64,000 bases of DNA from Nissolia schottii (Eukaryota > Streptophyta > Magnoliopsida > Fabales > Fabaceae): assembly GCA_003254905.1 (NCBI GenBank), contig QANU01094686.1:497849-561848 (forward strand), in the 5' to 3' direction. Shown in pieces: positions 47,674 through 59,996 of the stretch. The notes under the pieces are model-generated. The model had not been told where the DNA came from. It worked only from the letters and a program-made list of their open reading frames with translations, and did no database searches. Both the position numbers and the translations under genes were made by a program. How positions within the stretch are numbered: position 1 is the first letter of the stretch; each line of letters begins with the position of its first letter.

Positions 47674-50600
47674 TAAATTAATTCAGACACTTTTTTAGTT
47701 AGTGACAAATTATCTCATTAATAATTTGACAATGAGTAAATTGAATATTTACTCTATATTATTAGAACACAATTCATAATATTTAATGATGTACTAAAAC
47801 ATGCTAGAGAGAGACTCTACCTTAGCTCTAAATTTTTCCCTCCACTTCTTTGGTTTCTCAGACGCAACTTTTAGAGGGGTCGTTGGTACCTCGCTCGTGC
47901 AATGGTGAGCTACTTTTTTTTCTTTATTTATTTTCAATAAATAGTTCAGATCTAATAGACTTAAAGTGTTTTTAGTTGGTTTTATTGTTTAACAATAGAT
48001 CTCAAAGTTTTTTGTCTTTTTCATGAGTAGTTTTTTGTTCTACCATATGGGTATCTTTGTTTTATTTTCGTGATGATTTTTTCGGCAGAGGTTTCAAGAT
48101 AATAAAAATATTCAAATCTAATATAAAAAAAATATAATACACCATTCAAATTGTATTATTGATATTGTTGATTTTTGCTATAAAAGATGTTTAGATATAA
48201 AAAAAAAAAAATCTTAAGGCGAAATGCAAAGTTACAAATTTGTGACTAATTTAGAATTTAGATTGTGTTTTTTTTTATTTTATTTATGATAAATGTGATG
48301 TATCATTATCGTTTGAGTTATTTATGATTTGAAATTGTTCGGTTGTACTTAAAAAAATGATGTAATAATTATTTCTCCTAGACTAGTCTTTGGAACGCAA
48401 TAACTACTGTTGTTGCTGGTGTAGCTGACCTGGGTTTTCTGCCCCCTTCCCAAAAAAAATAAAAAGGAAACTTGCTTGAGCTAAACCAATAAATACTGTC
48501 CTCATCCAATTGGCAAATTTCTTTGTTTGAAATTTGATTTGGTTTGGTTACCCTATGACGTGGTGTCACGTATATTTCACAAATATTAGTTTGATATATA
48601 GTGTCGGCATTCCCTTTTCTTAATTATTTTAATTAATTAATATTTTCTATTCATCTGGCTATAGATTCCCTTTGATTAGTTATGCAATGCGGAAGCCGCA
48701 GCCACAGTAGTTCTTCCATAACGTTATTCCACGTAAGGATTTAAACGAACAAAAAGATATGATTAGGACATTAAGTTATCTTCTATTCCTCCAATAACTA
48801 TGCTTAATTAATATTGGTTTCTTTCACCATCAATGAACATGATTAAACTTTCTTGCTCAGCAGAGGAATTAATTAAAAAGACACTGAATATGAACACATA
48901 AGTGTGAGTGCATACAGAGCATAATTTTGTCTTTTTGAATTTTTTATTGTTCCTTTCATATGACCTCTTCCACTTGTCCCAGCTCGCATAGATTAAATTG
49001 AATCAAGATCCTCTCTTTTTTAAAATAAAATATAAAAGATAATGTTCAAAATTTAATAATTTATTTTATTTCATCTCATCATCTCTAATGAATAATAAAT
49101 TCTTTAATATTATCTTCTATTTTTCATTTTAAAAAGCGGCAAATCTTGATAATCTATATATTTTCTTTCTTCCTTTTTTTTTTCCTTTGGATGCTTATTA
49201 TATTTTCTTTTCAATCCTACCTACTACAGCTATTGCCGGTTGTCCACGACCGGGATGACGAGAAAATAACTGTACTATGAAAAAGAGAGTTGAATTGAAC
49301 CTTGATTATGTCTTCTGCTAATCACAAATAGTTTATGACGGTATAGTCACTAAAATTAAATAGTACTCTTCATAATTCATAAATACTAAAATTTCAATAG
49401 CCACTTTTATAGAAAGTGTATAAAAAAAAGTAACGCTAGCCAAAAACGGTAGAGGTTTTCGATGAGAGGGCTGAATACTGAATAGTTAATTTCATAAAAT
49501 ATTCATTATTATTATTATTTAACTTTTACTTATCTAAAATTTAAACATAAGTCACCGTATATATAAAAATTTATCCATTTTACGATCATAGCTCAAGTGA
49601 TATACATATATGTACAATATTTAATTAAAAATTCAACAAGGTTAAGTTTTTTTTCCTTAAGTGTAAATATAAAAATATTTACGGAGGCTAAAATAAAAAA
49701 ATAATTAAATTTTTATAAGAAAATATTTTTCAAGGAGGATTACGTCATTTTTATTGTGTCTCACCAAGTATTTTTAAATCTCACTAAAGAAAAAATATTT
49801 TTTATCATATTCGTGTTTAAAAATAATATGTTCAATTGCAATAAAGTTTGAATTTAAAATTTTACATTGTGTATAGTTAAAAATTTTCCTCATAATCTTC
49901 TCAAATATAGTCAAATATTAAAATTGGAACCCTTTTCAATGGTATATATTTTAAGCTTAATTGTTATTTATTGAATGTGTAAAAAAAAAAAGTTGCATTA
50001 ATTAATAGCAATTAAACTAGTATTTTTTATGCACATATAAGACATTATACTTAATGAATTTGAGCCACTTTCATTCTGACACGTAGTTGGGTCCATTAAC
50101 ATCAATATGAAGTTAGAATGGATAACTTATTTATTTCAAATTTCTTGCAAATTGATTTTTTTTTGCTGGATTGTACTTTTCATTATCACTTTATGGTAAC
50201 ACAATCTCAATTCAGCATATGCACTAGATAATTTGCGATGTTTCATTCTTCAAAAGGTTCTTCAGAGTGTGAATGTGATTATGTGTGGATGATATTATGC
50301 GAACACGTAAGCTATGTTATGACTATGAAGAGGGTGGGGTCCATGGAGTAAGAATTTTTGGGTTGGTACTTCACTTGGGTTTCGAGACATCTAACAGCAG
50401 CCAACTCACTTTTGAGTTTTTGTTTTTTAGCACGTTGTGTCAGACTGAGACTGTCACACACCCAAAACAAAGAGCTGGGTTACATCTCTAGATTTTTATT
50501 TAATATTTTATTTAATCTTTGATATAAATAAAATGTTAAAATAATTTTTAACATTTTTTATATTACTTTTATTAATCTTTTTTATTTATGAACTTGATGG

Positions 50601-51092
50601 TAAAGAGTGAGTTAATTGTTAAGATTTTGTTTAATTATCATCTCTTTTTATTTATCACTTTCTGTCGTTCTAATCATCTATAAACTTGCTTCTTCACTCA
50701 AAAAATTGTTTTTATTCTCGTTATTTAATGTAGATTCTATTACTTTTTTTTCACTTTTAATTATTATTTTTTATTTTATAAATATAATTTTGATAAGATG
50801 TATTTAAATATTATATTTATATATATTTTATTAATAATGCATTTAAAATATTAAAAATAATAATTAAAAATAGACGTAAAATTTAATATCAAAATCAAAA
50901 CTCACAAGTGGCCGCCGAAGCCCTAACAATCTCTTACCATTCACTTTCATTAATTATCCCCACAACAGGTGTCACTCTCTCCTATCCTCTCTTACACTTT
51001 CTGCCTGTCATCTTCACATATGTCATACATGCACTAATCTTGTGCCTTCACTATAATAATCTCCACCCACACATGAATACATCCACGTAACC
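47674..51092. other. AT-rich intergenic region, no gene recognised
   Basis: Long AT-rich stretch. I found no exon set, RNA gene or element with clear ends. Short open frames at 50285, 50616 and 50908 have no recognisable family. Confidence 0.55.
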
Positions 51093-53479
51093 CATAGTTA
51101 TTAATCTTAGTTTGAGACTTAGACTCGGTCATCACACAGATTATTGGGTCATTTGTTGAGTTAAATATAAATAATATATATAAATATAATATAAAATAAT
51201 TTAAAAATATATAAATAAGGTTTAAACGTCAAACTTCATATCATATATAAATAATAAAAGTTTAAGATTCAAAACCACAAATGATAAGTTTAATTCTAAA
51301 CATAATTAAATCAAATTTTAAATTACAAATATATAATAACAATAATACATATAATGATTATGTCCAATGAGTCATGGGGTCATATTGAGGTTCAATGTCT
51401 CTTTCATTAAGTAAATCTTGATCAGCACGGTCTTCATTTTGATTTGCATTTGCCATGGAATCATCATGTGCATCATCATCATCATAATCATTTTTCAAAT
51501 TCAACTCACCTATGACCATGAACCATGCATGTCATTTAGCTCACCATTATCATAAAGACACATTGTCAATCACAAAATTTAATACAATAAAAAAACGAAT
51601 ATCATCTAAAGGTGGTTGGATGAAAATATTTGCAAGGTCACTACATAAAACCTTCACCTCTTCAATATTTAAGAATGGTAGTGACTCCTCCAATATCCAT
51701 TCAGAATGTTCCTCAAATCCCTCCAAGAAAATTTGATCATAAGCTTGATGTCTCATTTGATTCCTATGTCAATTTAATCATATCAAGATTGAAAAAAAAA
51801 AAAAACTATTTTGGATAACTAAACAATTACACAAACAACTAGATACATAAAAAAATACCTTTGTTTTTAGCCTCAAGTTGTAATGAACACAAACAAGGTC
51901 ATTGAGATTTGGTGCTCTAACCTATTTTTCTTTGAGTAAATTTGTTCAAACACACTCCAATTTCGCTCATAACCCGAAGAACTATAAGTTTGGCTTAAGA
52001 CACGAATTGTTAACTTTTGCAAATTTGGTGCACCACATCCACAAGATTCCCACCATTGATCTAATATATAACATAGTAATGTAATGATTTGGTTAGCATG
52101 TTATTTAACTAATAATAATTACAAATAAAAAAATAATGAAATATTGTACTAGTAGTACCTTAATAAATTTACCTGGCATCACTATTGTTCACTCCTGTAT
52201 AGCAGACTTCCTTCCAAAATATCCTTTAGCATCCTTATAATTTTTCATCTCATTTGTCAATTTAGTTTGTAAGTCAGGATCTCCATAACAATACTTCTCA
52301 ATCACATCAAGAAGACCAAATATTGTGTTATGATTCTTTTCAAATTCTTCAAAACTGAACCAATAAGCTGAATTTAGCCAATAACCAGTTGTATGAAGGT
52401 TCTTGTGAAACATCTCATCCCAACGAGCATCCACGATTTTTAAAGAAGGCTCTACCACCTTCTTTCTTCTTTGAAATCTCTTCGACGTCATCTCTTCTTT
52501 AGCTTAACACAGCTTGAAAAGGAAAACTCATGGCATGCTTATCTTCACTATCAACAATACACAACACACGAACAAGTGGCTCAGTAATTTTAACAATATC
52601 AACACACTATTTCAAAAAGTTGGAATTCAAGACTTGATCCACAAACTTTTTAGCCTGTACTTCTTTGGAATAAGTTGAACTTGTCCATTCCTTAGAAGTT
52701 ACCATGGCTTTGAATGCATCCTTTTGAGCCAAAATGTTAGCCATGTGGCAACCAACACCTAAGAGGGGATGAATTGGGTGTTTGAAAACTTAATCCAACT
52801 TTAATAAATTGTGCATTTTCATGCATTTAAATGTTACTTGCAACGGAACAAATTTATAGGCATGAAATCATTAAGAATTACTCAATTATAACTCAGATAA
52901 ATATAGTCATAATAAATTAAACTTGAAATAATGTAAAGAGTAAGGGAAGAGAAAAGCAAACTCAAGATTTTATCCTAATTCGGTCACCCCCATGGTCAAT
53001 GTCTAGTCCCCAAGCAATTTGTTTGATTTTTTCCACTAGTTCTAATCCTTCTAGGTGTTTGGAAAACCTTTACAAAACTTGAGTGCTTTCACTTCTTGGG
53101 ATCCATCACCCTTAAAGTTCAAGTCACCCAAGAATAAGAAATTCCTCACTTTTGATTCATTTGAGGGATGCCTCACCTTCTTACAATGATTCAGAAATAC
53201 ATGAGAAAGAATTAGGATCACTGTCTCAATATAGAGGAAATTATACAAGTTGAAGAACTATGAGGTTTTGCAAGTGATAACTTATTTTGACCCAAAACTT
53301 TGATGAAAAACCATTGATGAAAATTAATGATTAAATGTAGTTTATACTTAGTTTTTCATACATGAAATGTTGCATAAAAGAGGGTATTTATAGGATTTGA
53401 ATCCATGCACAATGATTGACTTTTGGAGAGACATGTCCCTTGATGAAAAGTCACTTCGTTTTGGCATAACAGACACTTG

Positions 53480-53611
53480 CAATCGATTACATGACCTTAT
53501 AATCAATTACATGCTTCAAAGTTCGTGTGTAACCGATTACACAATAGTGTAATCGATTACAACATGTTCCAAAATCATGTAATTGATTCCTTAAACAAGG
53601 TAATTGATTAC
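53480..53611. promoter_or_regulatory. Array of TAATCGATTAC motifs upstream of the LTR TATA
   Basis: Six copies or close variants: 53480 CAATCGATTAC, 53500 TAATCAATTAC, 53530 TAACCGATTAC, 53550 TAATCGATTAC, 53580 TAATTGATTCC, 53601 TAATTGATTAC. The core TAATCGATTA is a perfect palindrome. In LTR orientation the array lies about 75-215 bases upstream of the TATA box. A role as binding sites is inference. Confidence 0.7.
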
Positions 53612-53654
53612 TTAGCCTTTGAAAACATATTTTACCATTTTTTTTCACTACATA

Positions 53655-54256
53655 CCCTTGATCATGGTTGTTAAACTCTCGAGTTAACTCTTAAACTCTT
53701 ACGAGTTTACGATTTTACTACACAAAAACGAGTTAACACTTATGTAAACTCTTTTTTGGTAAACTCGTACGAGTTTAAGTAAACTCTCGATTCTACTAGC
53801 GAGTTCACGAGTTAAAATCTACCTACGAGTTCACGAATTTACCTCAAAATGTACAAATTTTGTAACTTTGTTAGATACTTACCTAACTTTGTTTATATTA
53901 GATAATGTATATTGAGTTTATTTTGTTAATTTCATATATTTATCATAATTGAGCTATGTTTTATTGAACTATAAAATAATACATATACTGAATAAAGTAT
54001 GACATAACCACTAAGTGTCATGCATTAAGGTGTATTTTATGATATGTCTTTCATTAATTTAATTTAAAGTTAACATTATTCAATTTCAATTATAAATACA
54101 TTATTTAATTAAGTTTAGTTCCTAATTATATTGCTTATAACATATTTTTTTACGTATGTAAACTCATACGAGTTTACGAGCCGAGTTTACGATCCGAGTT
54201 TGCTGAGACTCCACGAGTTTACTTAAACTCTCGAGTTTGACAACCTTGCCCTTGAT
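53655..54256. mobile_element. hAT-type MITE, copy 2
   Basis: The element at 53663-54248 (586 bp) begins CATGGTTGTTAAACTCTCG and, from the right, CAAGGTTGTCAAACTCGAG. It is flanked by perfect 8-base repeats CCCTTGAT (53655-53662 and 54249-54256). It aligns along nearly its whole length with copy 1 (31416-31961), with an extra stretch near the left end. It is inserted inside the LTR at 52735-54664. Confidence 0.93.
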
Positions 54257-55959
54257 TAAAAATATTTGTGATGTAATATTCAAGTTATATGCTTCATGAA
54301 AAACTTGTTAAGCATAATATCTTTTAGCATAAAGTTTTTCTTTTAAATGATTGAATCAAAACCATGACCAATTAAAGTTATCAAGAGAAAAATTTTAACA
54401 AAATAACCTAACTCTTAGAAGTAATACCAAATGAGCGTTTAGACTTTGTTCTTTGTTCTTTGAGCTTTGACCAATTGAGCATTTGATGAAGAGTATATTT
54501 GTCATAGTATAATTGCCACTGCTTGAAGTTCATTGTCATTGCTTGAAGTTTCCAATTGTTTCATTCTCCAATTTTAAATTGCATTCTCATTGATATCCTT
54601 TTGACATCATCATTGCAATTTCATTGAAATCTTTTTGGCATCATCAAAACTTACAATACGTGCAAAATACTTTGCAGTGCGATAAAATTTGTGGCAAAGC
54701 GAGTTAGAGTTAGACGAAGCATTTCTCTTGCACCCGCATGCTTTCTCATCAAATACAATGGGTGACTATGATTGTAAGTGTATTTGGTAATTTTAGAAGC
54801 ATGTGACATTGTCTTAGTCACTTCCTCCAACTTTCCAATATCCTAAAACATCAAATTAACACAGTGCGCAACACATGGAGACCAATGTAGTTTAAGGAAA
54901 TCAGCCTCCAATAACTTTACAGCATTGACATAATTTGAAACATTATCTGTCACCACATGAACAACATTTTCAGCACCAACAAATAACACTACTTCCCTAA
55001 AAATCTGATATAAATGTTGTACCATTTTTTAGACACTAGAAGCATCAACTGACTTCAGAAAAAATGTTCTTTTAGGACAATAAACCAAGAAGTTAATCAA
55101 AGTTCATCTATTATGATCATTCCATTCATCTGCCATGATGATGCATCCAATTTGCTTCCAAATTTGGCATATTTTCAACCAGCTTATTCAACAAATATCC
55201 ACGAACTCACCTTTATACTCAAAATCCATACTAGCAATAACATTGATCATAGGTTGATAATATGCCGCATTAAGTGCATTAAATGGAACAAAACCATTGA
55301 TCATCCATTTTTCAATGACAATGTCACACTTCTCCACAACTTGTTTACTTTGTAACACACTTTTCAAGGTCAGTTGAGCTCCAATAGTTTGTTCTTGGCA
55401 TAAAATAAGAGCCTATTTGTCTGACACTTTTTCCTTTATCTTTAAAAGATGCAGAAGATGCAATGCTTTGTGAATCATGCATCCTATTCAATTCTCGCAC
55501 TTGATTGTCGCTTATTTCCATTGGCTCTTCATCAAGCTCATTACTTCCTTCATAATCTTCTTGAAATTTTCTTTTCTTGTCTGTACCTTCCTCAAGATTT
55601 TTTTTTACATTTGATATTGAACATTTAAAGACACACTCTTGCATGGTTCAACTTGTCCTTTTTCTCCAACCAAGTGAAGCTTCAATCGATTGATGCCACT
55701 TCCACCCACAATCTTTTTGCAATAGAGACATGACAGAATTAGTTTTACTTTTCCCTTCCCTGCATCAACTTGAGTACAATTCCTCCAACCCGGATCACTT
55801 TTCCCTCTAATATTTTTTATAGAAAGTAATTCTTCTTGAGTAGATGCTTGTTGTTCTTGGGATAACGGAACTTCTTATGAAGGTGTTTGATCTGAAGATG
55901 TCTCTAGTCAAAATAAAACAAACACACTTTTATATTGATGATTGAGAAATAACTCAACT

Positions 55960-57391
55960 CTTACTGTTGAAAGCAATTTTACTCTCGTCGTTCAAAATAA
56001 TATATCCTTCTTTACAGCTTTCAGATTCACAAGGAATTCAATTGCAGTACAGTCGGGTATAATCGTATCCACAGAGAGTTGCAAAAATACCGTTCTTGAG
56101 TTTGTTAATTAAGCAATGAAGTAAAGGATCGGTGATTTGATATTTAGATAAATAAATAAATAGCAGAAAGATAAATAGGCAATAAATCAGAGACAGATCA
56201 GGAAGCTTGTTGGGATTTGAATCATATTATAGTTTCATGCATTCATAACTTAAACATCAGAACTATCATTTCTTTGATTCCTTGCCATCAGTTCTTAACT
56301 TATTCATCGCTCTCGCGCATGAAAAGATCACAGGTTTCCTTTGTTACACTGTCACTCTCGCACACAAGCTTAACAAAGTACACTAGCATTATTTTAGATG
56401 TTAAAAGCGAGTAATATCCCTTAACTCTATCTCTAGCAATTAGGTTTATTAGATGAATGGATTTAGTTCCAACTTATGATGCCGTTCTCACGCGCAACCA
56501 AACAGTTTGAATTCATGCTTTAGGTAGTTAAGCTAAAACAAGCATTAAGTGCAAAATCGATTCATGCAAATCATAGAAAATGACAGATTCATTAATGCAA
56601 AAGTTTATGGATACAATCAGTCTATAACAATCATCAAAATCCCAACAACAAGAGGATTACAAATCCATCTTACAAGAGTATCTCGGAGGCAAGGTGATGG
56701 ACGTTTACCATGACACGTTCTCACGCTATCATGACGACGTCCGCCGTGCTTCCTTGATTCTCCCGGCTCCTTCACTAGCCTCCTCTTTGTTGGTAAACTA
56801 ACTTAGGATTTGAATTTAAATGAAATGAGAAAAGAACGAATTCTGAAGTGTAAAATTATGATTTGATTGTGTGAGCCTCGGCCTCTATTTATAGGCCGAG
56901 TTTGGGGGGTCACTGCTGAGCGTCCTGGTTGCACCGCTCAGCGATCTGAGCTTTCTTCACCGTCACGTTTCCTCTGAATGGTAGCTCTGCTCTGACATTA
57001 TCTGTCAGAGCCGCTGAGCGGTGTCAGAGCAGGGTGGCATTGCGGCTGCAGGTGCGGCTGCAGAGCTTCCTTCGCGACTAAGTTTCTTCACCTTGAAGCA
57101 AGGTCCGCTGAGCAGTTAGGTCCCTTCCGCTGAGCGGTTCCTTCGTGCTAGCCGCTGAGCGGCTTGTTGTCACCGCTGAGCGATGGCGCATCTGCCTTTG
57201 CATTTCTGCTTCTTTTGTCGCCTTTGCTCTTTGTTTCCTTTCTCTGTGGGATTTCTCTTTGATCTTTTATCTTGCATCCATCTCTAAATCCTACAAAAGT
57301 GGGGAATTTAATCAGATAATTCATTAAACTTAAGCAGACAGGTGCCAGTTCAACCATTTGAAATTGCGCAAATTAGGCACTTATCACTTAC
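55960..57391 (-). mobile_element. Solo LTR with perfect 5-bp target duplication
   Basis: The LTR at 55965-57386 (1422 bp) runs TGTTGAAAGC to GGCACTTATCA on the plus strand, with CTTAC repeated exactly on both sides (55960-55964 and 57387-57391). TG...CA ends, a 5-base duplication and no internal genes define a solo LTR left by recombination between two LTRs. A TATA box on the minus strand (CTATAAATAG, 56885-56894) sets its orientation. It begins TGATAAGTGCCTAATTTGCG in that orientation. It sits in the N-terminal side of the hAT element. The family looks like Ty3/gypsy, but that is a guess. Confidence 0.9.
56912..57183. promoter_or_regulatory. Array of CCGCTGAGCGG motifs upstream of the LTR TATA
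   Basis: Seven copies or variants at 56912, 56933 (inverted form), 57011, 57105, 57127, 57152 and 57173, with the exact form CCGCTGAGCGG at 57011, 57127 and 57152. The motif is palindromic except at its centre. In LTR orientation the array lies about 18-290 bases upstream of the TATA box at 56885-56894. The stretch is much more GC-rich than its surroundings. Confidence 0.75.
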
Positions 57392-58267
57392 CAAAGTCTA
57401 AAAATAAAGCATACATACCATAACTGAGAAGCAACCAAAAATGTAAAAATTGTGTTAATTTATCATCTAATTAACTATCAGATAACAATTTCTATCTATC
57501 ACATATCTATTTCAAAGATTTCAAGCTATAACATACCTTACATGCTCATAACAATTCCTAATTATCATTCAATTGGAAACTATTTATTGTTCATTTTATA
57601 TTAATAACTCAAATTAAAAGAGGGCTAATAATCTAATATAGGTATTGAGGGAATGAAAATACCTATGTTTATAAGGAAGGACACAACTACAACAACACTC
57701 GGGTTAAAACATTCAAAACATAAAAGCACTCAAGTTAGAACAATAGCAATAGGAGACATTTATTAAAAGCATTACCTAGCAATTACGTAATAGTGGTGAA
57801 TGGCGGAACTATGTCAGGGATGAGCGGCGGAGCGGGAGCGGGAGAGGTAGATGGTGGACGGCGAGTGGCAGATGGTGCATGACAAGTGGCAACGAGGTGG
57901 GTCTGGGCAGCAAAGGCAAGGAAAGAGAAGAGAAGAAGATAGGGTTTCTATTTGCTTGCTTCAGACCGTCAATTCATCATTAACGATTTCTTTCTATTTC
58001 TTTACCTTTCTAATTATTATTATTTTTCTTATTTTTCCTTTACTAAAACAACGTCATTTTACTAGTTTTCTACAAAAAATGAAACATGCATGACTAACCG
58101 GATCTTCAAAACTCGACCAAGTCACTGATTTTCATGAAACCCGACCAGGTCACATCTAGTCATAAGGTGTTTGAAGCATGGTTGATCCGATAAGAGAACC
58201 GACCCAATCCCATGGTTGGGTCACCGTGTTCTGCATCAACCCGACCGGGCTGGGTTTTATAACTATG

Positions 58268-59414
58268 CATAGCCCTTAATAATGCGAAAAAATGTTAATC
58301 TTCTTAAACATTCCCACTATTTTGAAAACTTAAAAATAAATGAATAATTACTCAGTTTATTTTATAAGGGACTTTATAGATTAACTTTGTAAACGAATAT
58401 ATACCATTTCTCAATTATTAGATATCCATTGAGTTGAATTGTGTTTTGCTCCCTTGTATGATGATATTTCAACTTGCAAATAATAAAAGCACATATTATT
58501 AACTGTGACATGTTGCTTTATAAATGGATAAAGCACAATCCAATTTGGTGCTTCTTGAACATCTAAGGATTTTTTTTTTCTCATTTTGTGGTACAACAAT
58601 TATACTTAGCTCATAGTACTCCATATTAGATTGGGTCGAATTGAGTTTGATAAGGTAAGATTATAGATATAGACTCTCTCGGGAAAGACCCTCATATATA
58701 TAGATAGATAGATAGATAGATAGATAGATCGATAACCTTTTCTCAAAAACTATTTCTCTAAAAAAATTGAAGTTATTAGGTAGAGAGTAACGAGGTTGTA
58801 GACCTACACAATTCTATCTCATTACCATACTCATCTCTTTGAGCTGACATTTACTTGAGCATCAACGTAATTGTCATCACTCTGTCTAATGCTAAAGAAA
58901 CCATATATCGTGAGTTCACCTTATCTAGAACCACATTTCCACTCAACCTTAGGTTCGAAGTAATCTCATATACTTCTTTGAATTATCTAAGGGGATGTTT
59001 GGTATAAGATAATCTATCTAGATTATCGGTAATCTAATTTTGACTCGTTCACTTTAACGAATGATCTTTTGATGTGTATGGGTATTCCCATTCACTTCTA
59101 GGAATGATATGGACAAATGATTATATTTTTTAATTGGTAAAATTACCATTCAGAATGACGTTGAAGAAAAGAAATAGATATAAACATAATTTGCGTTGAT
59201 AAAATCAAACAATAATTGGAGAACATAAGTAAAATAGAAAAGCAAATAAAAAAAACTTATATCATAAAGCAAAACAATTATTGCTTTTGTGGGTTCATTC
59301 CTAGATGCAACTTTTGATTGTGTAATGGTCTCTAAGACCCATTGAATTGAAATGAATTTATAAATCCTAAGTTTTCTCTTTCACTCATATTATAGAGTTT
59401 TTGCCTTGATAACA
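58268..59414. other. AT-rich spacer
   Basis: No gene is recognised. Minus-strand sequence just left of 59415 follows a retroelement LTR and may be internal retroelement sequence too decayed to read. Confidence 0.5.
58701..58729. repeat. (TAGA)n microsatellite
   Basis: About seven perfect TAGA units. Confidence 0.95.
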
Positions 59415-59603
59415 TGTTATAAATAATAATAAGGAGAAGAGAATAATAGAAAAAAAAGAGAGCATATAAATAATTTTATTATTGAAAGTCTCAGAAATGT
59501 ATAATACATAGAGCACCAGAATATTTATAAATCGATAAGGCGAAATATACAAGAAAATACAATATAAAAACTTTATCTAATCAACCTATTAAGATAAGGA
59601 CCT

Positions 59604-59606
<3 letters not shown>
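59403..59606 (-). mobile_element. Copia-type LTR and primer-binding-site remnant
   Basis: On the minus strand the LTR begins TGAAGGTCCTTATC at 59606, contains a TATA-like TTTATAAATATTC near 59528, and ends TATAACA near 59415. It is followed by TGTTATCAAGGC, which resembles the initiator-methionine primer-binding site TGGTATCAGAGC of Ty1/copia elements. No coding part is readable beyond it. Confidence 0.5.
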
Positions 59607-59648
<42 letters not shown>

Positions 59649-59673
59649 GTATATATATGTATGTATGTATATT
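59607..59673. repeat. (AT)n and (ATGT)n microsatellite
   Basis: AT dinucleotide run passing into TATATATATG and GTAT units, directly against the LTR edge. Confidence 0.95.
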
Positions 59674-59996
59674 TCATAACATGGAATATTATTTTCGTGC
59701 TTTTTTTATTTGTATTGAAGTTCTTTTTCTTTGGCTATGTAGATACGAATCAAGACACAAATTATTCGGGATTTATTTGTTCGATAAAATACTTGTGCGT
59801 GCTTTAGGCGGCGTGAATATTCCGGCTACATGGGATGCCATTAATATTATTATAATCCCCCTAAAAAATATTTATATTAGTACACTTTTATCAGGATTAT
59901 TTTATTTTGTTAAGAAAAAGGGGTTATGGGGAAAATTTATCGTAATAAAATAAAAAAATCGAATTTTTATTACATAGGATTTTTTTGTAACTCAAA

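Larger units (their letters stand above)
52735..54664 (-). mobile_element. LTR inserted in the hAT transposase
   Basis: On the plus strand it runs TGTTAGCCATGTGG to CAATACGTGCA, that is TG...CA ends. Transposase sequence resumes on either side, so it is an insertion. The minus-strand TATA box (CCTATAAATA) is at 53395-53404. No internal retroelement genes are present, so it looks like a solo LTR, about 1.34 kb without the MITE inside it. The target duplication is unclear (only an A run is shared). The start of the family resembles soybean copia LTRs that begin near TTTTGATGATG; this is from memory. Confidence 0.65.
51093..58267 (-). mobile_element. hAT DNA transposon, decayed, with nested insertions
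   Basis: The ends match in inverted orientation: CATAGTTATTAATCTTAG on the left and, from the right, CATAGTTATAAAACCCAG, a terminus I know from plant hAT elements. On the minus strand the transposase domains run in order. The BED zinc finger is at 55800-55640 (LSCLYCKKIVGGSGINRLKLH). DUF659 sequence is at 55025-54845 (VVTDNVSNYVNAVKLLEADF, then WSPCVAHCVNLM). The middle is at 52690-52190, and the C-terminal dimerisation domain at 52060-51900 (APNLQKLTIRVLSQTYSSSG, YERNWSVFEQIYSKKNRL). Several stops interrupt it: one follows VNLM at 54845, one follows VLNSNFLK near 52600. Two LTRs are inserted, one splitting the transposase. No clear 8-base target duplication is seen (ACGTAACC against CATAGCCC). 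Confidence 0.85.

Noticed and set aside
52735-54664. A 5-base target duplication for this LTR
   Set aside because: The flanks share only an A run. I could not fix a convincing duplication, so the ends rest on TG...CA and on the interrupted transposase.
51085-58275. An 8-base target duplication for the hAT element
   Set aside because: ACGTAACC and CATAGCCC do not match well enough. Either the duplication has decayed or the exact ends are off by a few bases.
59657-59953. 98-codon frame with GGVNIPATWDAI-like sequence
   Set aside because: It briefly recalled a transposon-associated protease-like segment, but the match was too short and lacks catalytic residues. It begins inside a microsatellite.
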